Assembly (NCBI GenBank): GCA_051649245.1
Contig: JBOFGS010000004.1
Coordinates: 1 to 7,515 of the forward strand
From: Brevinema_A sp051649245
GTDB taxonomy: Bacteria; Spirochaetota; Brevinematia; Brevinematales; Brevinemataceae
Direction of reading: 5' to 3'
Length of the DNA: 7,515 nucleotides
Shown: positions 1-4,627 of the stretch, one piece after another
Layout: every line of letters starts with the position of its first letter
Numbering within the stretch: position 1 is the first letter of the stretch
Notes under the pieces: generated by a model
What the model was told of the DNA's origin: nothing
Seen by the model: the letters and a program-made list of their open reading frames with translations, nothing else
Databases searched by the model: none
Made by a program: the position numbers and the translations under genes

Positions 1-18
1 AAATTAGCTATATTAAAT

Positions 19-50
19 AGAATAAACGCTCTTAATAGAGCGTTTATTCT
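19..50. terminator. Bidirectional hairpin terminator
   Basis: A perfect 14-bp inverted repeat (AGAATAAACGCTCT and its complement) surrounds a TAAT loop. The outer stem is A/T-rich, so each strand ends in a short T-rich run, as expected for a rho-independent terminator usable from either side. It probably ends a gene lying left of the window. Confidence 0.75.
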
Positions 51-60
51 TGTAGAAAAT

Positions 61-207
61 AGGTGTGAATTTAATAGGAGTGGACCGAGCAAAATCAGTT
101 TTGAGAACGACCTGCCATCGGGTCGTAATATTCTCAGAAAAAAGTTCTCAGAAGTTTGTCGTATCTATGTATACAAGTCCGTGTCCCCCGTGTACGGCGA
201 GAGAAAA
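61..207. other. Gene-free left flank with TTCTCAGAA repeats
   Basis: I see no credible gene here. Two copies of TTCTCAGAA lie at 131-139 and 145-153, and the near-complement TTGAGAA lies at 101-107. Between them ACGACC (106-112 region) and GGTCGT (120-126 region) can pair, giving a nested inverted repeat. TTCTCAA recurs at 286-292 and 7309-7315 inside the direct repeats. This could be recombinase-binding or host sequence; the role is unknown. Confidence 0.4.
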
Positions 208-239
208 AGAAAAGCACCACAAAATAGTGATGCTTTTCT
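208..239. terminator. Hairpin, probable terminator
   Basis: A 13-bp stem with one C/A mismatch (AGAAAAGCACCAC against GTGATGCTTTTCT) closes an AAAATA loop. The 3' arm contains CTTTTCT and the opposite strand gives a matching T-run, so it could terminate in both directions. It lies just left of the direct repeat and may mark the end of host sequence. Confidence 0.6.
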
Positions 240-245
240 GAGATA

Positions 246-257
246 TGACAACTGTCA
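246..257. promoter_or_regulatory. TGACA-N2-TGTCA palindrome
   Basis: TGACA and TGTCA are separated by AC. The half-site is the same as in the palindromes at 617-629 and 762-774 and in the direct repeats at 7197-7223. A shared DNA-binding protein is plausible, but a site this short could arise by chance. Confidence 0.3.
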
Positions 258-260
258 CTC

Positions 261-292
261 GGATGATCCAGTCATCAGCGAACTATTCTCAA
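261..292 (+). repeat. Direct repeat 1, left copy
   Basis: These 32 bp match 7284-7315 with three differences. The final 19 bp (ATCAGCGAACTATTCTCAA, 274-292) are identical. Such a short core shared by both ends of a recombinase-bearing element is a candidate attachment core. Confidence 0.65.
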
Positions 293-347
293 AGATAGGA
301 TGTCTGAAGTGCAGATATGCACAGGAGGTGCATTTATATCTGCTTAT
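293..347. other. Segment unique to the left repeat, with a strong hairpin
   Basis: This stretch separates direct repeats 1 and 2 on the left. On the right only about 8 bases (7316-7323) lie between them, a net difference of 52 nt. It contains a hairpin: GCAGATATGCAC (311-322) pairs with 328-343, leaving a 4-nt bulge, and the loop region carries AGGAGG (323-328). It is either an insertion on the left or a deletion on the right. No gene is seen. Confidence 0.5.
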
Positions 348-380
348 GCCCTTATTAAATAGGGGCTATTTCTTTATAAA
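348..380 (+). terminator. Weak hairpin plus T-rich tail (left repeat)
   Basis: GCCC at 348-351 can pair with GGGC at 363-366 across an AT-rich interior, followed by TATTTCTTTAT. The right copy (7317-7338) pairs better. It may terminate rightward transcription entering from the flank, but the left stem is weak. Confidence 0.3.
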
Positions 381-544
381 TACAGGGATTAAATTCCCGT
401 TAACAGGGAAAAATACAGGGAATTTGTTGTTTTTAAGTAGGTAATAATTGCTACTGATTATGGTATATTCAACATATCTATTAAAAATCAATGAAAATTA
501 ACAGGGAATTTAAATCAAGGTATCAGGGAAAATATTTGAAAGAA
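353..544 (+). repeat. Direct repeat 2, left copy
   Basis: This 192-bp stretch matches 7324-7515. Positions 353-436 are identical over 84 bp to 7324-7407. The remaining 108 bp differ at 16 positions by my hand alignment (about 85% identity), with an internal 31-bp identical run near 481-511. The repeat includes several ACAGGGA motifs. It is a candidate attachment or recombinase-arm region. The similarity probably continues beyond the right window edge. Confidence 0.8.
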
Positions 545-571
545 CAGGGATTTAAATCGAGATATTAGGGA
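382..571 (+). repeat. ACAGGGA iteron array, left
   Basis: ACAGGGA occurs at 382-388, 403-409, 415-421, 501-507 and 544-550. The variants TCAGGGA (523-529) and TTAGGGA (565-571) follow, all in one orientation and mostly followed by A/T runs. Multiple short same-strand repeats beside an integrase-type element resemble arm-type binding sites, but iterons bound by another protein are also possible. Confidence 0.55.
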
Positions 572-615
572 ATCAACTTTTAAGATCCAACGAAGTTGCT
601 TGCACCCTTGCCTAC
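572..615. other. Gene-free stretch before the regulatory cluster
   Basis: No gene, hairpin or repeat beyond the flanking features was recognised here. With 1-571 and 616-814 it forms the gene-free left end of the window, which is occupied by terminators, direct repeats, iterons, palindromes and a promoter. Confidence 0.3.
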
Positions 616-630
616 CTGACATCGTGTCAG
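616..630. promoter_or_regulatory. Palindrome CTGACATCGTGTCAG, candidate operator
   Basis: A 6-bp inverted repeat surrounds TCG. The 13-bp inner sequence TGACATCGTGTCA recurs exactly at 762-774, so the two sites flank the promoter at 655-683. Duplicate palindromes on either side of a promoter suggest a dimeric repressor, possibly acting through looping. No regulator gene is recognised in the window. Confidence 0.5.
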
Positions 631-650
631 CTCGGGTACAGCGACATCTA

Positions 651-660
651 TGTCTTGACA
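651..660. promoter_or_regulatory. TGTC-TT-GACA palindrome over the -35 box
   Basis: TGTCTTGACA is an inverted repeat whose right half is the -35 hexamer of the promoter at 655-683. A protein recognising TGACA half-sites here would block RNA polymerase. Confidence 0.35.
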
Positions 661-683
661 AAAAAAGTAATCCCCAATATAAT
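655..683 (+). promoter_or_regulatory. Consensus sigma-70 promoter
   Basis: TTGACA (655-660), a 17-bp spacer and TATAAT (678-683) match the housekeeping consensus at every position. Transcription would start near 690 and run into the lipoprotein gene at 815 after a leader of about 125 nt. The overlapping and flanking TGACA palindromes suggest that this strong promoter is normally repressed. Confidence 0.75.
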
Positions 684-731
684 TTAGAAAATAACGAGAG
701 AACGAAATGATCGTACCATAGAACTTCCTTT

Positions 732-743
732 AGTCGATCGACT
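732..743. promoter_or_regulatory. Perfect 12-bp palindrome in the leader
   Basis: AGTCGATCGACT is fully self-complementary and is followed by TTTTCTT. It lies in the predicted 5' leader of the lipoprotein mRNA. It may be a protein-binding site; the hairpin it could form is too short to be a convincing attenuator. Confidence 0.3.
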
Positions 744-760
744 TTTCTTATACAGATCTT

Positions 761-775
761 TTGACATCGTGTCAA
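761..775. promoter_or_regulatory. Palindrome TTGACATCGTGTCAA, candidate operator
   Basis: This is the second copy of the palindrome at 616-630, sharing a 13-bp core and lying about 80 bp downstream of the -10 box. Its position between promoter and gene fits a roadblock or looping operator. Confidence 0.5.
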
Positions 776-814
776 ATTCTGCACAGAGCAAATCGTGTAT
801 TCAGGAGCATAAAC

Positions 815-1723
815 ATGAAATATCATCTATTACTAATCATCTTACTTTTCGGAGCGTGTGCTGAAGATAGTAGAGAGTTGACGAGACCTAATATAGAGCG
901 TTGGATCAAGAAAGATAAGCTACACAAATATATTGATGAGACTTATTTTGTAGACGCTCTTAAAGAGCTACTAACTATTTTGACAGAAGAAGAGAGATCG
1001 ATATATGCTGATTACATCGCTAGAAAAGAGCAGGAACTCCGTTTTCCCCGTCCTACACCGATGACTCTTGAGTATTTAGATTCGATTACCAATCAAAGTG
1101 TATATTCTTTAGCAATAGAGCACACAAATGAATTAGATACAAGTGTAACCAATAATCTAATAAATGATAGACTGGTTTTAATTGAATCATTTCATATAAG
1201 TACTTCATTTAATAATGAGTCTGAGATAAATGTTGAAAAGTTTGAAAAATTCTTCACTAATATCCAACCAGAATCAGAATGTCAGCTATTGTATAAAAAA
1301 ATATTTTATAATGCTGTGTATCATGATCCTATCGAGAACAGATATTATTTTGGAGAAACACTTTATACTAATAATATAGACTATCAATTATCAAATACAA
1401 ATAATATATCCTTAGGTACACCAGAATCTATTATCTATATTACTAATCTATCTCCCTCGGAGCGTCTTTACTTTGATTTGAATAGTAATATACTTTTTAT
1501 ACGAAAAATATCAAGAATCATTGATCCCTTTGTTAATGAAATTTATTTTAAAGGGACTCCTTATAATCCTCAATATTATTCAATTTCTAGTTCTGGAAAT
1601 ACTAATGACTTTTTAATTAGGGAATTTACCTATGGTATTCCAGCGATATCTCTTGTCGATACATCTATTCTGGAAGTTATTTGGGGTCCTGAAGGATGTT
1701 TTTATAATTCAAATAATGATTAA
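815..1723 (+). CDS. Predicted lipoprotein, function unknown
   Basis: The protein is 302 aa. It starts with a short signal peptide: MKYH, a hydrophobic stretch (residues 5-12), then LFGAC with Cys15 as the likely lipidated residue. Phe at -3 is less common than Leu but acceptable. The residue after Cys is Ala, which in enteric bacteria would favour the outer membrane. I chose ATG 815 because AGGAG (803-807) lies 7 nt upstream and the signal peptide begins there; an in-frame TTG at 761 would bury the signal and sits in an operator. The mature part is rich in Asn, Ile, Tyr and Ser, with a charged helical N-terminal third and a probably beta-rich remainder. I recognise no domain. It has its own strong promoter and is cargo separate from the restriction operon. 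A cell-surface role such as phage exclusion is only a guess. Confidence 0.75.
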   Translation: MKYHLLLIILLFGACAEDSRELTRPNIERWIKKDKLHKYIDETYFVDALKELLTILTEEERSIYADYIARKEQELRFPRPTPMTLEYLDSITNQSVYSLAIEHTNELDTSVTNNLINDRLVLIESFHISTSFNNESEINVEKFEKFFTNIQPESECQLLYKKIFYNAVYHDPIENRYYFGETLYTNNIDYQLSNTNNISLGTPESIIYITNLSPSERLYFDLNSNILFIRKISRIIDPFVNEIYFKGTPYNPQYYSISSSGNTNDFLIREFTYGIPAISLVDTSILEVIWGPEGCFYNSNND

Positions 1724-2178
1724 CTTTTTTTCCAAAATGATATATGAAAAAAACTACCTCCTGGATAACAAAAGTATCCTAATGGCTTAATCTTATTATA
1801 TAATTTTTCTGAAGAAGTTGTTTTAATAATATCAACTGCATTAGAATAACGATGATCTGTACCAATAAAACTTCCCTCTATCATTAATTTAATAGATATA
1901 TCAATTAGTTTTTCAATATCTCCGTTAGGAATTGTTTGAATAAGATTAATATCATTGGTATTTTTGATTGATCTTTGATTGAAAGTTCTACCATGGTACA
2001 TATCTTGAAGAGCAAGGTAATAAGATTGTGAAGGTTCTTTTTTGTATAGGGTATGTGCACTATCTTTAGGTACTGCATATCTAATATATGTATTTGCATG
2101 TTCTTCTGGGGATCTTCTAGCACTCGTAATATGAAATTTTTGAAAAGAAGATCCCATTTGATTTTTAACTTGAAGCAT
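1720..2178 (-). CDS. Hypothetical protein, 152 aa
   Basis: No family is recognised. The protein has mixed composition with a plausible hydrophobic pattern, a charged N-terminal half (RRSPEEHANTYIRY near residues 21-34) and an aromatic, glycine-containing C-terminus (GYFCYPGGSFFHISFWKK). There is no signal peptide or membrane segment, so it is probably cytoplasmic. ATG 2178 is the first Met after an in-frame stop at 2197-2199. No clear ribosome-binding site precedes it or the next Met (residue 8), which lowers confidence. Its stop codon overlaps the lipoprotein stop by 4 bp, tail to tail. The frame on the other strand (2053-2244) is shorter and less protein-like. It may be a real small cargo gene, a remnant, or an unused reading frame. 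Confidence 0.5.
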   Translation of the reverse strand: MLQVKNQMGSSFQKFHITSARRSPEEHANTYIRYAVPKDSAHTLYKKEPSQSYYLALQDMYHGRTFNQRSIKNTNDINLIQTIPNGDIEKLIDISIKLMIEGSFIGTDHRYSNAVDIIKTTSSEKLYNKIKPLGYFCYPGGSFFHISFWKKS

Positions 2179-2318
2179 GAAATCGATGAAAATACTCTAC
2201 TACATAAGAAAAAGCACTACACAAAATATACTTGCAATAGCTGATAGACACTCTATATATACTATACACTTATAATATGATCTTAATTTGTGGATAAATA
2301 CGTATTTTACGGACTACA

Positions 2319-2346
2319 AAAAAGCCTCTTAAAGTGTAGGCTTTTT
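2319..2346. terminator. Rho-independent terminator
   Basis: AAAAAGCCT and AGGCTTTTT form a 9-bp stem around a 10-nt loop, with a T-run on the + strand and an equivalent one on the minus strand. No + strand gene lies directly upstream, so it may insulate the restriction operon or end a short untranslated transcript. Confidence 0.7.
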
Positions 2347-2389
2347 ATTTCGCTCGAAAAATACTAATGATAGAGAATGATTTATGCTA

Positions 2390-2409
2390 TTAGTGGATAT
2401 ATTTAGTGG
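2390..2409 (+). repeat. TTAGTGG direct repeat upstream of the operon promoter
   Basis: Two identical 7-bp copies lie 13 bp apart, ending 8 bp before the -35 box. The position suits an activator or control-protein site, but no control-protein gene is present and the repeat is short. Confidence 0.25.
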
Positions 2410-2417
2410 CTCTATGA

Positions 2418-2446
2418 TTGATAAAAAGTAAAAAATAGTATACAAT
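2418..2446 (+). promoter_or_regulatory. Promoter of the methyltransferase-endonuclease-RT operon
   Basis: TTGATA (2418-2423), a 17-bp spacer and TACAAT (2441-2446) each differ from sigma-70 consensus by one base. Transcription would start about 27 nt before the methyltransferase ATG. No other promoter of this quality lies between it and the end of the RT gene. Confidence 0.6.
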
Positions 2447-2479
2447 AGTAAAGAATTTTATCTAAAATAGGGGGATTAT

Positions 2480-3493
2480 ATGAGCTTAGAAACACTTACA
2501 AAACCTATAAATAAACAAAAAAATAGTACTAAAAAAACGACAAAAACATATACAGTAGGGAGTCTTTTTGCTGGAATTGGTGGTATCTGTCAAGGCTTTA
2601 TAAATTCAGGTTTTAAGATCCAATGGGCAAACGAAATAGATAAACAAGCTTGCATTACTTATAGAGCTAACTTTAAACATGATCTTATAGAAGCCGACAT
2701 CACAAAATTAGATCCTAAAGAGACTTCAAAAGTTGATATACTAGCTGGAGGTTTCCCTTGTCAAGCGTTTTCAGTTGCTGGATACCGTAAGGGCTTTACA
2801 GATACAAGAGGGACTTTATTTTTTGATATCTTGCGATTTATAGACTTTCATAAACCCACTGTTATCTTTCTTGAAAATGTAAAAAATATTGTAGGTCATG
2901 ATAAAGGAAACACTCTTAAAACGATCCTACATGAGCTAGAAGAGGTTAGAGGGTATCATTGCAAGCATATCGTTATGAACACAGCTGAGTACGGTAATAT
3001 ACCCCAAAATAGAGAGCGTTTTTATTTAGTGGCTTTTAATGATAAAAAACTATGTGATGAGTTTGAATTTCCAAAACCGATTGAGCTTACAACAAAGATA
3101 AAAGATTATATTTCATTATGTGAAGACAAACGTTTTTTCTATACTAATAATAAGATATACGCTTTATTACAAGAACAAATGACCAATCCTAATACTTTAT
3201 ATCAATGGCGTAGGATCTATGTAAGAGAGAATAAATCTAATCTATGTCCTACACTTACTGCAAATATGGGAACAGGTGGGCATAATGTCCCTTTAATACT
3301 TGCTGAAAATGGTATAAGAAAATTAACCCCTCGAGAATGTGCGAGCTTACAAGGATTTAAAAATAAGTTTATTCTCCCTGATACACTGCCTAATAGTGCA
3401 TTGTATAAACAGATCGGTAATAGCGTTTCGATCCCAGTGATAGAACGTATTGCAAAAAATATTTATAACGTATTAAACAGAGTAGACAAATGA
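2480..3493 (+). CDS. Type II DNA (cytosine-5) methyltransferase
   Basis: It transfers a methyl group from S-adenosylmethionine to C5 of cytosine in a specific DNA site, protecting host DNA from the partner endonuclease. At 337 aa it is close to HhaI-type enzymes. All key motifs are visible: I (SLFAGIGG, 28-35), IV with catalytic Cys94 (GGFPCQAFS), VI (ENV, 132-134), VIII (QNRER, 176-180), IX (RKLTPRECASLQGF, 280-293) and X (GNS, 313-315). The target-recognition region is roughly 183-278 and includes ANMGTGGHNVP (261-271). Residues 1-23 are a Lys/Thr-rich tail outside the family core. GGGGG at 2470-2474 supports ATG 2480. The stop overlaps the next start as ATGA, implying translational coupling. 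The recognition sequence cannot be read directly. It appears intact and probably active. Confidence 0.97.
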   Translation: MSLETLTKPINKQKNSTKKTTKTYTVGSLFAGIGGICQGFINSGFKIQWANEIDKQACITYRANFKHDLIEADITKLDPKETSKVDILAGGFPCQAFSVAGYRKGFTDTRGTLFFDILRFIDFHKPTVIFLENVKNIVGHDKGNTLKTILHELEEVRGYHCKHIVMNTAEYGNIPQNRERFYLVAFNDKKLCDEFEFPKPIELTTKIKDYISLCEDKRFFYTNNKIYALLQEQMTNPNTLYQWRRIYVRENKSNLCPTLTANMGTGGHNVPLILAENGIRKLTPRECASLQGFKNKFILPDTLPNSALYKQIGNSVSIPVIERIAKNIYNVLNRVDK

Positions 3494-4623
3494 TTTTTTA
3501 TGACACCCAAACAGAACAACAACAAAAAGACTACAAGACTTATTTAAGTCTTGTTTGTTCGTTATCAAGGCTATTTTCAGATAGTAATGAGCCTTATTTA
3601 TATTATCGTGCAGCAGAAAATGTATTTTGTAAAGCCTTTGAAGCAGATAACCTTTCAAGAAGTGATTGTTCTGCAGACGCTCGTAAAAATCAAATAGGGA
3701 TAGGATTAAAAACTTTTTTACATAATAATGGGCGTACACTTCAAAAAGTAGCTGAATTTAATAGTGATCGTAAAAATTATGCTCAATACCTTGATGAGCC
3801 TGAAAAGTTTATTACTCATATTTCAGAGTTAAGAAATGAAAGAATAGAGTTTACAAAGCGTGCTCATGGTATTAATGATATGATCTATCATTGTGTAACA
3901 AGAGAAAATAATAAGGTAAATTTATATGAAATGCCAATGAATTTAGTAGATCTTGATTCTATTAAATTAGGCAAAGTAAGCTCATCATCTATATCTTTTA
4001 AGGATAGATATAATGAGTATAGCTTTAATATCTCAAAAAGTACCTTATTAAAGCGATTTGTTACATATCATGATACAGTTTCTATCCCTATTGAAATATT
4101 AGACGATCCAATAGAGCTACTGTTACAACTAAGCTCATCGCAGATAACGGCAAAAGAAGAACAATATCAAGAATCAATTATCTTGCCTTTATATTCATTT
4201 ATTAAAAGCGAAAAAATTGTACCTGAACGAAGTGGATTGAACCAATGGAATGCTCAAGGTAGAGCTAGACATCATGACGAAGTTTATATACCAATCCCTA
4301 TATGGATTCATAGATCCTTTAAGAGCTTTTTCCCTCCAAGAGATCAAGATTTTACTTTGATCTTACCAAATAAAAAGCATATTTTAGCGAAAGTATGTCA
4401 AGATAATAGTAAAGCTCTAATGTCTAATCCTAATAAATTTTTAGGTGAGTGGCTTTTACGAGATGTCTTACAATTAAAAGAAAGAGAATTGCTAACTTAC
4501 GAACACTTAAATAATTTAGGTATTGATAGCGTTAGAATAGATAAAATAGATCAAAATACTTATACGATTAACTTCGCTGAAGTAGGTAGTTTTGATTTGT
4601 TTGAAGATGAAAATAGAGGATAG
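3490..4623 (+). CDS. Type II restriction endonuclease with C-terminal B3-like DNA-binding domain
   Basis: Its predicted role is to cleave unmethylated DNA at the site protected by the upstream methyltransferase, with which it overlaps by 4 bp. Residues about 245-350 resemble, from memory, the B3-fold DNA-binding domain of the NgoFVII/NgoAVII group and BfiI (GLNQWN at 249-254, VYIPIP 265-270, FFPPRD 280-285, AKVCQ 300-304, KALMSNPNK 308-316). The N-terminal 200 residues differ from that group: I see no HxK phospholipase-D motif. Instead residues 40-91 (RAAENVF, Asp59, Asp63, GIGLKTF with Lys74, AEFN) look like a divergent PD-(D/E)XK core. The catalytic assignment is inference. No strong ribosome-binding site precedes ATG 3490, fitting coupling to the methyltransferase. 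The reading frame is full length at 377 aa. Family placement should be checked by profile search. Confidence 0.82.
   Translation: MIFYDTQTEQQQKDYKTYLSLVCSLSRLFSDSNEPYLYYRAAENVFCKAFEADNLSRSDCSADARKNQIGIGLKTFLHNNGRTLQKVAEFNSDRKNYAQYLDEPEKFITHISELRNERIEFTKRAHGINDMIYHCVTRENNKVNLYEMPMNLVDLDSIKLGKVSSSSISFKDRYNEYSFNISKSTLLKRFVTYHDTVSIPIEILDDPIELLLQLSSSQITAKEEQYQESIILPLYSFIKSEKIVPERSGLNQWNAQGRARHHDEVYIPIPIWIHRSFKSFFPPRDQDFTLILPNKKHILAKVCQDNSKALMSNPNKFLGEWLLRDVLQLKERELLTYEHLNNLGIDSVRIDKIDQNTYTINFAEVGSFDLFEDENRG
4615..4620 (+). promoter_or_regulatory. Ribosome-binding site for the TTG start of the RT gene
   Basis: AGAGGA lies 7 nt before TTG 4628 and inside the last codons of the endonuclease gene. 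This spacing, the 4-nt gap between genes and the absence of a better-placed ATG decide the start. Confidence 0.65.
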
Positions 4624-4627
4624 TTAA

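Larger units (their letters stand above)
2179..2479. other. Intergenic region upstream of the R-M operon
   Basis: About 300 bp without a gene. In order it holds an AT-rich stretch with a TATAAT-like box (about 2272-2277), a perfect 12-bp palindrome AAATACGTATTT (2296-2307), a terminator hairpin (2319-2346), two copies of TTAGTGG (2390-2396, 2403-2409) and the operon promoter (2418-2446). Confidence 0.5.

Noticed and set aside
181..444. An open frame of 87 codons on the + strand starting with GTG
   Set aside because: It runs through a terminator hairpin and the direct repeats, has no ribosome-binding site, and its protein has no plausible composition.
382..571. CRISPR array
   Set aside because: The repeated unit is only about 7 bp with irregular spacing and no unique spacers of constant length; no cas gene is present.
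761..814. TTG start that would extend the lipoprotein by 18 residues
   Set aside because: It would hide the signal peptide, has no ribosome-binding site, and falls within the palindrome at 761-775. ATG 815 has AGGAG at ideal spacing.
515..826. An open frame of 103 codons on the minus strand
   Set aside because: It covers the iteron array, the consensus promoter and the palindromes, and it overlaps the lipoprotein start. It looks like a by-product of these regulatory sequences.
1905..2244. Two short frames, 1905-2123 (minus) and 2053-2244 (plus)
   Set aside because: Both overlap the longer 152-aa frame, lack ribosome-binding sites and have low-complexity Ile/Lys-rich or Cys/Phe-rich products.
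3473..3739. An open frame of 88 codons on the minus strand
   Set aside because: It is the complement of the well-supported endonuclease gene start and has no independent support.
3490..4150. Phospholipase-D-type nuclease domain, as in NgoFVII and BfiI
   Set aside because: No HxK motif is visible in the N-terminal half, so only the C-terminal domain similarity was kept.
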